A stretch of 64,000 bases of DNA, taken from positions 1-64,000 of the forward strand of contig JAUWUS010000003.1 of assembly GCA_030617815.1 (NCBI GenBank), in the 5' to 3' direction. The position numbers and the translations under genes are program-made. The stretch comes from Gammaproteobacteria bacterium. GTDB lineage: Bacteria; Pseudomonadota; Gammaproteobacteria; UBA6429; Thiohalophilaceae. Below are positions 51,680-59,925 of the stretch, one piece after another. The notes below the pieces were generated by a model. The model searched no databases. It was given only the letters and a program-made list of their open reading frames with translations, and was not told the DNA's origin. The first letter of the stretch is position 1, and the number at the start of each line of letters is the position of its first letter.

Positions 51680-52881
51680 GATGCACTTCCATAAGGTTTG
51701 TCAAACTTCATCCAGACACGAATCTTCACACCAACAATGCCGCCAGTAAATGCGGCAACCAACCACAACCAGCCATGCAAACTGCCGGAAGAGATTCCTC
51801 CCAATAAGGCCCCGATGTTACATCCAAAAGCTAAACGTGCGCCGTAACCCAGTAATAAACCACCAATAACTGCAGTTAAAACCCGTTTAGGTTTAATCGT
51901 CCCCTCAGGAGCATATTTTCCGGCTAATGCAGCTGCCAGTGTGGCGCCAATAATGATGCCAAAGTTCATGATAGAAGTGATGTCTGCCAACACACTTTGA
52001 TTAAGTGCCTTAGCCGGATAACCACCCGCCCAGTAAGTCCAGCTCGCAACATCTCCACCCAGAGCAGACCAGATTTTTGCACCCCATAAGCCAAAAGCAA
52101 AAGTAATTGACCACGGATAGCCCGCCATGAGTAATGTAACCAAACCAAATACGGTTAAACCAACAATCCCCCACCAGATTGGCCATGGGCCATGAATAAG
52201 TTGTTCCAGAAAATTTTCACTTTTTTGTGTTGGTAAAAGATTCGGTACATTATTGTTTCGCTTTTTATCTAATGAAAAAACAAAACGATATAACACCACT
52301 AACACTGCAAGTTGTAATAATAAAGCGGGCAACCAGCCAAGCTCGGTAATTAATGATACCTTGCCAATATTCGGCATACTCAACCACCAGGGTAAATGGT
52401 ATGAACCGAGGGTAGCGCCAACAATAAAGAAACTAATCGTTATCAACATATCTGTTTGCCCCTGCCCTACTGTAAACAAGGTGCCTGAACCGCAACCGCC
52501 GCCAAGTTGCATACCAATACCAAACAAAAAAGCACCGACTAAAACAGACGTTCCTATCTGACCGAGTGCCGCATAACCTGAAATCTCGGAAAAGGCACCA
52601 CCAACGATAGGAAAAAACAAAAGAGATGAACAAATAATCAGGATGATTTGTGCGCGAACGCCGAGACTGTGTCGTGAACGAATAAACATTCGCCAGCCGC
52701 CAGTAAAGCCAAACATAGCGTGCATTAGCGTTATGCCAAATATAATACCTACAAGAAAAAATAACGATTGTTTAACATTAAATTCACTTTGCAAAAATAA
52801 AGATATTGCCAAAATGGAAAACAAAACTAAAAGAACAACCAGTTTATCCGGTCTTATTTTTTTAATCACCGCTTCAGTCAT
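51676..52881 (-). CDS. YeeE/YedE-family sulfur transporter
   Basis: A 401-residue inner-membrane protein with about nine hydrophobic segments. The first repeat has GMQLGGGCGSGTLFTVGQG and the second has ARLAFGCNIGALLGGISSGSLHG, the paired Cys motifs of the family; E. coli YeeE (TsuA) imports thiosulfate with its partner YeeD (TsuB), a TusA-like protein. No TusA-like protein is present here; the SPCSM mini-protein occupies that place. First gene of the operon. Start ATG 52881 follows GGGTGAG. Confidence 0.9.
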   Translation of the reverse strand: MTEAVIKKIRPDKLVVLLVLFSILAISLFLQSEFNVKQSLFFLVGIIFGITLMHAMFGFTGGWRMFIRSRHSLGVRAQIILIICSSLLFFPIVGGAFSEISGYAALGQIGTSVLVGAFLFGIGMQLGGGCGSGTLFTVGQGQTDMLITISFFIVGATLGSYHLPWWLSMPNIGKVSLITELGWLPALLLQLAVLVVLYRFVFSLDKKRNNNVPNLLPTQKSENFLEQLIHGPWPIWWGIVGLTVFGLVTLLMAGYPWSITFAFGLWGAKIWSALGGDVASWTYWAGGYPAKALNQSVLADITSIMNFGIIIGATLAAALAGKYAPEGTIKPKRVLTAVIGGLLLGYGARLAFGCNIGALLGGISSGSLHGWLWLVAAFTGGIVGVKIRVWMKFDKPYGSAS

Positions 52882-52950
52882 AATCAATCTCACCCTATAG
52901 AATTTAAAGGATTACTATATGATTAAGGTAGCATAAGTCAGGGAAGATAT

Positions 52951-53250
52951 TTACATTAATTTAATAAGTTTAATTTTTTCAGCCCGTTTAAGCTGCTTAA
53001 TGGCCATTTCACGTTTTGTCGCTTCGCTACGATTAGCCTGAATTTCCTGATAAACACATTTAACCGGGCGGCGGGCACGGGTGTATTTAGCAGCTTCTTG
53101 TCCATTATTATGTTGTTCCAGCCGTTTTTCCAGATTATTGGTAATACCGGTATAAAGTGTTTTGTCACTGCACTCTAATATATAAACATACCAATCCGCT
53201 TTTTTATTATGGCTCTTTTTTTTACTGAGCTTTTTTTTAGATACCGTCAC
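52951..53250 (-). CDS. GIY-YIG nuclease-fold protein
   Basis: A 99-residue protein with the GIY-YIG core WYVYILECSDKTLYTGITNNLEKRLEQHN and the R and E residues of the YhbQ-like subfamily. These small proteins are nuclease-like but without a known partner. It starts with GTG, overlapping the stop of the HIT gene by 4 bp (GTGA). The C-terminus is lysine-rich. Confidence 0.88.
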   Translation of the reverse strand: MTVSKKKLSKKKSHNKKADWYVYILECSDKTLYTGITNNLEKRLEQHNNGQEAAKYTRARRPVKCVYQEIQANRSEATKREMAIKQLKRAEKIKLIKLM

Positions 53251-53675
53251 TTCGGTTGAAAGCCCAGGTTCAAGATTTTAAAGCCTTCAGTCAGCTGCGA
53301 TGTTAATTTATTTAAACTTTCATCCGTATAACTTTTAGCAGGGAAAGTACCCCACACAGGTTTAGGCCATGCAATATCCGTTTTATCGCGCACAATATGA
53401 TGGATATGTAATTGTGAAACGACATTACCTAATGCGGCAACATTCATTTTATCGGCGTTGAATTCATTTTTTAAAAATTCTAATAACGTGTTCGATTCAA
53501 GTTGCAGTTGATTTTGATCTTCTGCTGAAAGATCGAATATTTCAGTCAGCCCTTCACGATCAGGTACAAGAACACACCAGGGATAGTTAGCATCGCGCAT
53601 TAACAACACATGACATAACGTGAACTTACCCAGCACTTCACAATCATTCAATAAACGAGGATCTAAAGTTATCAT
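53247..53675 (-). CDS. HIT-family protein
   Basis: A 142-residue nucleotide-binding protein with the histidine triad in QLHIHHIVRDKTDIAWPKPVWG and the N-terminal MRDANYPWCVLVPDR block. Members hydrolyse or transfer nucleotides from adenylated substrates; this branch with the extra PKPVWG motif is common in gammaproteobacteria. It is 1 bp after the DUF2288 gene upstream and overlaps the GIY-YIG gene, so the three are co-transcribed. Confidence 0.88.
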   Translation of the reverse strand: MITLDPRLLNDCEVLGKFTLCHVLLMRDANYPWCVLVPDREGLTEIFDLSAEDQNQLQLESNTLLEFLKNEFNADKMNVAALGNVVSQLHIHHIVRDKTDIAWPKPVWGTFPAKSYTDESLNKLTSQLTEGFKILNLGFQPK

Positions 53676-53676
53676 T

Positions 53677-54006
53677 TCATGAATCCAGTTTTTGTTCTAT
53701 TTCCTGAACCAGAACCCATGGCGCAACAACCACCGTCCATAAAGAGGCCGAGGATTCGTGCCATTTTTTTGCTTCTTCAATTTCCACACCAGTGACTTTT
53801 TTATCTTCTAACCACTGTTTTAGTGACTCTTTATCATCACGACTCATAACAATCGCCACGTCTAAAATATCAATACCTTTAGCCACTTTAAATAACACTC
53901 CACGGGCAAAGTGTTTTTCAAGATCAATCCAGGGCAACTTACTGGTTTCGCCATGTAAGTGTGCGCGTAGTTCATCATCCGATTGTAGTGAAACATCGTT
54001 TACCAT
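53677..54006 (-). CDS. DUF2288 family protein
   Basis: A 109-residue protein with the family pattern LPWIDLEKHFARGVLFKVAKGIDILDVAIVMSRDD, then KQWLEDKKV and a terminal LWTVVVAPWVLVQEIE. No Cys, signal or membrane segment. The role of DUF2288 is unknown; it occurs in gammaproteobacteria and cyanobacteria. It follows the YcgN-type gene by 14 bp and precedes the HIT gene by 1 bp. Confidence 0.85.
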   Translation of the reverse strand: MVNDVSLQSDDELRAHLHGETSKLPWIDLEKHFARGVLFKVAKGIDILDVAIVMSRDDKESLKQWLEDKKVTGVEIEEAKKWHESSASLWTVVVAPWVLVQEIEQKLDS

Positions 54007-54020
54007 ATTTTTTCCTGTAC

Positions 54021-54467
54021 TTACTTTGTTGTAACCCAGTTAATTAAATGTTCCGGGAATTGGGTGTAATGAATATACTCTTCCGAAACAGCTTTACCAA
54101 CAATCGACATGCCCGCTTCTGCAACACTTTCTTGTCTTCCGGTAATTAATGGATGCCATTCGGGTAAAAGTTTACCGGAATCTAATAAACGATATGCACA
54201 GGTTGACGGCATAACTTCTAATGCTGCCTGATTATCTATACTTAATATCATACAATCGGGCATACTCACTTTACGATTTTCATAATCCGTACAACAACAC
54301 TTTTCAAGATCAAGTAACTTGCAACTTACATTGGTATAGTAAATTTCATCGCTATCTTCATCTTCAAGTTTATTTAAACAACAACGACCACAGCCATCAC
54401 AAAGCGACTCCCATTCGTCTGTTGTCATTTCAGACAGTTGTTTTGTTTCCCAAAAATTATCGCTCAT
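54021..54467 (-). CDS. YcgN-type cysteine-cluster protein
   Basis: A 148-residue protein of the YcgN/YkgJ family. The Cys pattern LCDGCGRCCLNKL, CKLLDLEKCCCTDYENR, SMPDC and TCAYRLL is the conserved cluster that probably binds iron-sulfur or zinc. WEWHPLITG-like WHPLITG is also conserved. Function unknown, though members are widespread and near translation genes. It lies between the DUF2288 and DksA-like genes in one run. Confidence 0.9.
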   Translation of the reverse strand: MSDNFWETKQLSEMTTDEWESLCDGCGRCCLNKLEDEDSDEIYYTNVSCKLLDLEKCCCTDYENRKVSMPDCMILSIDNQAALEVMPSTCAYRLLDSGKLLPEWHPLITGRQESVAEAGMSIVGKAVSEEYIHYTQFPEHLINWVTTK

Positions 54468-54473
54468 GATAAA

Positions 54474-54833
54474 TTATTCGTTCTCAAGTTTGTTTGCACA
54501 AGCTATGCAAAGCGATGCTGCAGGATCAGCCAGTAATCTCGCTTCTGCAATATTTTCATCACAAGTTTTACAATACCCATAATCACCCGACTCAATTCTT
54601 GCCAGTGCTGCTGTGATGTTACGCAAACCGAGTTCATGACGAAGTTTGGTTTCCTGCGTCATCGCCTGGCCTTGCAATGCATCCATCCGCGATAATCGCC
54701 CTACTTTACTTTGATCCAGTTCAACCGTTGCTGAGGACTTTTTTTCACTTTGAACAGTTGCTAATAATATTTTCTGATTTTTAAGGAGTAGTGACTTAAA
54801 TTCCTGAACTTTCTGTTCTGATAATTCACTCAC
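54474..54833 (-). CDS. DksA/TraR-family C4 zinc-finger protein
   Basis: A 119-residue protein with a C-terminal C4 finger CKTCDENIAEARLLADPAASLCIAC and a preceding RNITAALARIESGDYGYC, the DksA/TraR signature. The N-terminal coiled coil is short. Such proteins bind RNA polymerase in the secondary channel. The start chosen is GTG at 54833, with GGAG seven bases upstream; the ATG at 54854 lacks a ribosome site and would overlap the gene upstream. A DxxDxA tip is not evident, so it may not act as DksA does. Confidence 0.82.
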   Translation of the reverse strand: MSELSEQKVQEFKSLLLKNQKILLATVQSEKKSSATVELDQSKVGRLSRMDALQGQAMTQETKLRHELGLRNITAALARIESGDYGYCKTCDENIAEARLLADPAASLCIACANKLENE

Positions 54834-54837
54834 TATT

Positions 54838-55080
54838 TTACTCCAGCCATTCAACTAAATAATAAATATACTGCCCTTCTGATGATTTGGACGGGCCAAG
54901 CACTATTGCTGCGAATAATTTATTTTCTGAATTCGCTTGTTCAAGCGCCGCTTTTTTTGAGCTCACAACTTCAACACACCCTTTGGGAAAACGATTACGA
55001 CTTCTTTTCGGCACATAAACAACCGCGTAGTGTTCTTCAGATACTTTAGTATAGGGATCAGGGGGAACAAAACCACGCAT
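54838..55080 (-). CDS. Conserved small basic protein (80 aa)
   Basis: A soluble protein starting MRGFVPPDPYTKVSEEHYAVVYVPKRSRNRFPKGCVEVVSSK and ending YIYYLVEWLE. The mixed strand-helix pattern suggests one small alpha/beta domain. It is not recognised. It lies 4 bp after the SprT gene and its stop is 4 bp before the GTG of the DksA-like gene, so all three are coupled. Confidence 0.65.
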   Translation of the reverse strand: MRGFVPPDPYTKVSEEHYAVVYVPKRSRNRFPKGCVEVVSSKKAALEQANSENKLFAAIVLGPSKSSEGQYIYYLVEWLE

Positions 55081-55084
55081 ACTT

Positions 55085-55636
55085 TTAACCTGTTCTTTCC
55101 TGATTTTTTATAAACAATAATTTATTTCCACAATCCCGGCATAAGTAATGCCCTGCACCACGAAGAATTTTATTATGCCGCCGACTGGTTAATTCATAAT
55201 TCTGACAACCGCAAAAATAAACATACTTTTTAAAATTTCGTACTGGTAGCCCGCTTAAATCATAATTAGCAGTACGGTTAGCTGCCACACCAAAAACCTG
55301 CATAACTGCTTTCCATTCGTTGCCATGAGGTCTGATTTTTTTTAAGCCAAACAAAATGTCGGTTACATAATGCGCAACTTCGTGTGGAATAGTTTCATTA
55401 AAGTTATCAGTATAATATTTTGCAAAAACATACGGGTTATAACGAATGACTTGTTGCCCTGCTTTAACCCGATACATGCCTGCAGCACGCCCGGTTAAAT
55501 CAAACAATACGGGGATTTCGCTGAATTTTCGATGGTAATAATCTGCCGCACTTTTAAGAAAGTGGTTTGTTTCTTTGATCACTAATTCCTGGAGTGCCGG
55601 CGATATAGGCTGAATGAGATTATTCTGTTCTAACAT
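55085..55636 (-). CDS. sprT: SprT-family zinc metalloprotease-like protein
   Basis: A 183-residue protein with the zinc motif HEVAH in ETIPHEVAHYVTDILFG, a following GLKKIRPHGNEWKAVM third-ligand region, and a C-terminal four-Cys zinc ribbon (FCGCQNYE...YLCRDCGNKL). This is the SprT family, related to eukaryotic Spartan, which cleaves DNA-protein crosslinks. It is the first gene of the tight run with the 80-aa and DksA-like genes. Confidence 0.9.
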   Translation of the reverse strand: MLEQNNLIQPISPALQELVIKETNHFLKSAADYYHRKFSEIPVLFDLTGRAAGMYRVKAGQQVIRYNPYVFAKYYTDNFNETIPHEVAHYVTDILFGLKKIRPHGNEWKAVMQVFGVAANRTANYDLSGLPVRNFKKYVYFCGCQNYELTSRRHNKILRGAGHYLCRDCGNKLLFIKNQERTG

Positions 55637-55661
55637 AGTGCTAGTTTACACTATTGTTATC

Positions 55662-56456
55662 TCAATTATCGTTAAGCGCCTCATGTTTAGGCCAGGCCTC
55701 TGCTTTAATCGTTTCCTGATAGGCATGCCAGGTAGCGTGTCCCACTAGCGGCATTAAAACAATAAAACCAAGAAAAGCGGTGGCAAAACCAACTGCGACA
55801 ATCAACACAATTATACAGGCCCATAAAAATGAAACTATCCTGTTTCTTAAAACCGCATTAATACTAGTAATAACGGCAGTAACAACATCTACTTTTCTGT
55901 CCATGATCATTGGCAGGGCAAATGCACTAAAACAAAAAATAATCGCAGAAAAAATGGCACCTTCAAATGTGCCCACAGCTAGAAAAGGAACATATTGAGT
56001 CCAGGCCGCATTGGATACTTCTGGAAATAAGATATGTGTCATTGATGCGGCTCGAGCCCAGACCAAAAAGATCACAGATAAAATGACAGCAAAAATAAGC
56101 TCATTCCCCAGATGTCGTTTACCTTCACGTAAACAGTAACCCAACCGTGGTGTCATACCTGCCTGAAGCTGACAACTAATTGAATACAGACCTATCGCTA
56201 ATACGGGGCCAAGTAAAAGAAAACCTGACAATAGACTTACTAATAAACCAAGCCCACCATAAATCCATACCATTGAACTCACAGCATAACTTAACAAAAC
56301 AATGATAAAACCATAGGTTAAACTTTGTTTTGGTGCCCTTTTAATATCAGCCCAGCCTAAGCGCAACCACCGCAGAGGTGCATCCATCTTAAGCTTGTTG
56401 CAGGGAGCAACAAAGGGTAACTCGTTAACATTCGCATTTTTATCAACTGGAAACAT
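55662..56456 (-). CDS. DUF2189 membrane protein
   Basis: A 264-residue inner-membrane protein with six or so hydrophobic segments. After a polar N-terminus of 25 residues comes APLRWLRLGWADIKRAPKQSLTYGFIIVLL, the DUF2189 opening, and later GHATWHAYQETIKAEAWPKH. Members sit next to cytochrome c oxidase or other membrane genes in proteobacteria, but no function is established. No operon partner is evident here. Confidence 0.85.
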   Translation of the reverse strand: MFPVDKNANVNELPFVAPCNKLKMDAPLRWLRLGWADIKRAPKQSLTYGFIIVLLSYAVSSMVWIYGGLGLLVSLLSGFLLLGPVLAIGLYSISCQLQAGMTPRLGYCLREGKRHLGNELIFAVILSVIFLVWARAASMTHILFPEVSNAAWTQYVPFLAVGTFEGAIFSAIIFCFSAFALPMIMDRKVDVVTAVITSINAVLRNRIVSFLWACIIVLIVAVGFATAFLGFIVLMPLVGHATWHAYQETIKAEAWPKHEALNDN

Positions 56457-56583
56457 AGAACGCCCCTCTAAAATAGTAATCGACTTATTTATTAATATTA
56501 TTATGTTTAATAACCATTTTGGTTACAGGTTAAAATACGCCTACAAAGCAATTTATTCAAGTTAATAAAGGCAACAAGCAGAA

Positions 56584-57393
56584 TTATAGAGACTGGATAA
56601 AGGTTCGAAGAGTTTGCATGTAAGGCCTAATGCTTTGCATAAAACCATCGTTGTGCCCGCCTTTGATTTGTAAAAAGACTTTTACTGATGGCGCGGCATT
56701 AAATAATTTTTGACCAAGTTTATATGGAATAACCTCATCATCAGGGCTATGTATTGATAATAAAGGTATTTTCACCGACTTAATTTTATTTAAAGAGTTA
56801 AATGAATAACGTAAATAAATAAAATAAGAAAACACAGGAAATGCAACATCTACAAAGTCACGGGCCGAACTAAAAGTTGATTCAAGAATTAGCCCACCCG
56901 CTTTTACTCGTGATGCTAAATCAGTTGCAACCGCTCCACCTAAAGAGCGTCCAAAAATAATGATTTTTTCTGGATTTATCTTTTTGTCTTTAGTTAAATA
57001 TAGCCATGCTGCATTTGCAGATTGATATAGTCCGTGCTCGGAAGGTTGTCCTTCACTTTCCCCATATCCAGGATAATCGATTATCAGAACATTTAATTTC
57101 AGTTTATGAAAAATATATAACGAATCCCCTCTATGAGATATATTTCCACCATTTCCATGAAAAAATAATATTGTTTTCTCTGCTTCAGGATGAGGAATAT
57201 ACCAGCCTGAAATAACATCACCCGTCTCAATTCTGAGATTTACCTGTTTATAATCTAATTCCCATTCTTTAGGTGTTACTTCTATTTTTTCAAGCGGATA
57301 AAAAACCATATTGGGTTGCTGTATATAGAAAAATCCATTTATAGCTATCCAAAATAAAAGAACGGTTAAAACACTACTATATATAAAATTTAT
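56584..57393 (-). CDS. Membrane-anchored alpha/beta hydrolase with a non-ATG start
   Basis: The catalytic domain has LFFHGNGGNISHRGD, the nucleophile elbow GRSLGGA and the acid and His of the triad (HSPDDEVIPY; GGHNDGF). This BEM46/YfhR-like family normally begins with a membrane anchor just before a YFPS/FYPLE block. An in-frame ATG at 57309 leaves only MVFYPLEKIE. Upstream in the same frame, to the stop at 57409-57411, the codons encode INFIYSSVLTVLLFWIAIN, a perfect anchor, but with no ATG, GTG or TTG. ATA at 57391-57393 lies 9 bases after AAAGG and is the best candidate start. Coordinates use this start. Confidence 0.75.
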   Translation of the reverse strand: MNFIYSSVLTVLLFWIAINGFFYIQQPNMVFYPLEKIEVTPKEWELDYKQVNLRIETGDVISGWYIPHPEAEKTILFFHGNGGNISHRGDSLYIFHKLKLNVLIIDYPGYGESEGQPSEHGLYQSANAAWLYLTKDKKINPEKIIIFGRSLGGAVATDLASRVKAGGLILESTFSSARDFVDVAFPVFSYFIYLRYSFNSLNKIKSVKIPLLSIHSPDDEVIPYKLGQKLFNAAPSVKVFLQIKGGHNDGFMQSIRPYMQTLRTFIQSL

Positions 57394-57408
57394 TTTCTTA
57401 TACCTTTG

Positions 57409-58152
57409 TTACAGTTTTTTTAACGCATCAATAATAGCCTGAGGTTCCATACGTTTTTTGTAATCCAACTCTGCATGTACAGCTCTTATTATACTTTTTT
57501 TATCAATGACATAAGTTCCCGGAACAGGTAGAACATTTCTGCCTTTGCCGTTATAGCTTTCAATATCAAGCCCAAGCTTTTTATATACTCTAACAAGTTC
57601 CGCATCCATTTTATAAAACAATTTATATTGCTTCATAACTTTACTGTCTAAATCACTTAACACCTCAAAAGCGTATTTATCCTTTTTAATTTGTTCTTTG
57701 GATTTATCTGGCGTTTGCGGCGTCACCAATATAAGTTGAGCACCATATTTTTTAAAGTGCGGCATACTTTTATGTAAAGTATGTAATTGCAGGTTGCAGT
57801 AAGGACACCATGCTCCTCGATAAAAACTGAGAATAACAGGCCCGTTTTTTAATGCTGATGAAAGTTTTATGTTTTTACCAAAAGCATTCTTTAGCGTGAA
57901 ATCAGGGGCTTTTTCACCAACCTTTAACCCGGGTGAAGGCATACTTTTAGCCAGATCTTCAGCCGACTTCTTCATAATGGCCTTATCATCTTTACTAATA
58001 CCACCACCTTTTTTAGGTTTTTTTTCTTGCGTTTTAAAATGATCCAGCGCTTGCTGATAACCAGGCACTGACTCATCAGCCTGAACAATTACCGAAAATA
58101 AAAAAAACAACGAGAGAATAAAAGCGGTAATAAATTTTATATTAATCAACAT
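57409..58152 (-). CDS. Periplasmic peroxiredoxin-like (AhpC/TSA) protein
   Basis: A 247-residue protein with a signal peptide (ITAFILSLFFLFSVIVQA) and an AhpC/TSA domain: GEKAPDFTLKNAFGKNI, the motif FYRGAWCPYCNLQLHTLH with C116 and C119, and PGTYVIDKKSIIRAVH. The CxxC form resembles the bacterial peroxiredoxin-like group rather than classical AhpC. It should reduce peroxides or shuttle disulfides in the periplasm. The ATG at 58152 is 7 bases after AGGAG; the ATG at 58158 is too close to it. Its TAA stop is also in frame with the hydrolase gene downstream. Confidence 0.85.
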   Translation of the reverse strand: MLINIKFITAFILSLFFLFSVIVQADESVPGYQQALDHFKTQEKKPKKGGGISKDDKAIMKKSAEDLAKSMPSPGLKVGEKAPDFTLKNAFGKNIKLSSALKNGPVILSFYRGAWCPYCNLQLHTLHKSMPHFKKYGAQLILVTPQTPDKSKEQIKKDKYAFEVLSDLDSKVMKQYKLFYKMDAELVRVYKKLGLDIESYNGKGRNVLPVPGTYVIDKKSIIRAVHAELDYKKRMEPQAIIDALKKL

Positions 58153-58219
58153 GTACATGCTCCTTTTGCAGCTGCTATTAATGATATGAGTGTAGAATGA
58201 AAATCAGGATATACCAGTT

Positions 58220-59017
58220 TTATTTATTTTTTTTATGTAAATATTTCTCTATCACTCTTGCCGCCGCAATAAAACCAAAAGTGCCTGTCACAAACGAAGC
58301 TGCACCATAGCCGAAACGACAATCCAGAGAAACGCCATGAATACCCGGTTTTTCATGACTTACCGTGCCATCTTCTTTTGGGTACAGTTGTTGCTGGCCT
58401 GAGAAAATACACTCTATACCAAAACGCCGTTTTGAATTTTTTGTGAAGTTATACTGGTCACGTAATGTCGAGCGAACTTTAGCTGCTAAAGCATCGTTAT
58501 ACGTTTTTGACAAATCCGCAACTTTAATAACCGAAGGGTCCGTTAAACCACCCGCACCACCAATAGTGATCACCGGAATCTTATTGCGCTTACAATAATA
58601 AATCAGACCGGCTTTAAATTTAATACTGTCGATAGCATCAACCACATAATCATAATCCCGCGACAAAAAATCGGCCATATTTTCCAGGGTAATGAAATCA
58701 TCAATTATATTAACAATACATTCAGGGTTAATTTCTTTAACCCGTTGCTGCATCACTGTGCATTTTTTCTTTTCGAGCGTGTGAGATAATGTATGAATTT
58801 GCCGGTTCATGTTTGATAATGAAATAGTATCAAAATCTATTAACGTAATTTCCCCTACTGCTGAGCGTGCCAGTGCTTCCACCACCCATGAACCAACACC
58901 ACCAATACCAACGACACAAACATGCATGTTTTTAATTAAGGCAAAAGCTTCTTTACCATAAAGCCGGGCAACGCCTGCAAAAGCATCATTATTATTAATT
59001 TGATTGTTGTCTGTCAT
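58220..59017 (-). CDS. tcdA: tRNA threonylcarbamoyladenosine dehydratase
   Basis: TcdA (CsdL) uses ATP to cyclise t6A37 to ct6A in tRNAs for ANN codons. The 265-residue E1-like protein has GVARLYGKEAFALIKN, the adenylation site VVGIGGVGSWVVEALARS and DFDTISLSNMNRQIHT, then IDAIDSIKFKAGLIYYC with the Cys and ITIGGAGG. These blocks are specific to TcdA rather than to other E1-like enzymes. Its start overlaps the tatD end by 23 bp. Confidence 0.93.
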   Translation of the reverse strand: MTDNNQINNNDAFAGVARLYGKEAFALIKNMHVCVVGIGGVGSWVVEALARSAVGEITLIDFDTISLSNMNRQIHTLSHTLEKKKCTVMQQRVKEINPECIVNIIDDFITLENMADFLSRDYDYVVDAIDSIKFKAGLIYYCKRNKIPVITIGGAGGLTDPSVIKVADLSKTYNDALAAKVRSTLRDQYNFTKNSKRRFGIECIFSGQQQLYPKEDGTVSHEKPGIHGVSLDCRFGYGAASFVTGTFGFIAAARVIEKYLHKKNK

Positions 59018-59783
59018 AGTCTGAAAAATTAATTATATCATTTGCATTTTGAGTGGTTTGTCTTGCGATGAACTCAACATCTTCATTACGAATTTTTGCC
59101 AGCGAAGTTAAGCAATCTGTAATATATTCTGGACTGTTTCGTTCACCCCGATGAGAGTTTACCACCATGTCGGGGGCATCGGTTTCCAATACTATCGCTT
59201 CAAGCGGTAACGTTTTTGCCAAATGATGAATTTTATGAGCATTTTCATACGTTAACGTTCCACCAAAACCTAACTTAAATCCAAGATTAATATAATGATT
59301 TGCCTGTTGCTCATTGCCATTAAAAGCGTGACTAAATCCGCCTTTCACTTTGATTTTTTTTAATAATTGTAAAACCTGATCGTGTGCTTTTCTAACATGT
59401 AAAATAACGGGCAAATCATGATCTTTTGCAATCTGTAATTGCGTTTCAAACAAGTGCGTTTGTTGCTGTTGATCCAATTCCTTAATATAAAAGTCCAGGC
59501 CTATTTCCCCAATAGCAACCGGCCTCTGCGTTTCTAATAATTGCTCAAGTTTATTAACATCATCAGTTTGATGTTGCTCAATAAAAACAGGATGTAAACC
59601 TAGTGCAGGATAAAGTCCTTTTTCTGCTTTACATAAATCAAGTAGCTTGCCCCAGGTTTTCGACTCAATAGCAGGAACAATAATTTTAGAAATCCCTTGT
59701 TCGTGACAATGATTAATCACTTTATCCCGATCAAGATCAAAGTCAGCAACATCAAGATGGCAATGGGTATCGATTATATTCAT
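58995..59783 (-). CDS. TatD-family metal-dependent hydrolase
   Basis: A 262-residue TIM-barrel phosphodiesterase/DNase. Metal ligands are visible in DTHCHLDVADF, AIGEIGLDF, PVILHVRKAHD, GGFSHAFNG and VLETDAPD. The family cleaves DNA 3'-5' in some members. It is the first gene of the pair with tcdA (23-bp overlap), which is on the same strand. Confidence 0.92.
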   Translation of the reverse strand: MNIIDTHCHLDVADFDLDRDKVINHCHEQGISKIIVPAIESKTWGKLLDLCKAEKGLYPALGLHPVFIEQHQTDDVNKLEQLLETQRPVAIGEIGLDFYIKELDQQQQTHLFETQLQIAKDHDLPVILHVRKAHDQVLQLLKKIKVKGGFSHAFNGNEQQANHYINLGFKLGFGGTLTYENAHKIHHLAKTLPLEAIVLETDAPDMVVNSHRGERNSPEYITDCLTSLAKIRNEDVEFIARQTTQNANDIINFSDYDRQQSN

Positions 59784-59925
59784 AAAGTAAGTTTAGCGGG
59801 TACAGCACAAATAAACTACTGCGATATACCATGTATCAATTCCTTATTTAATAACGTATATTACATAGTTCAAAATGTATGTGTGCTGGTATATTTTTCT
59901 ATAATTGTAATAGTGGGATGGTCTT

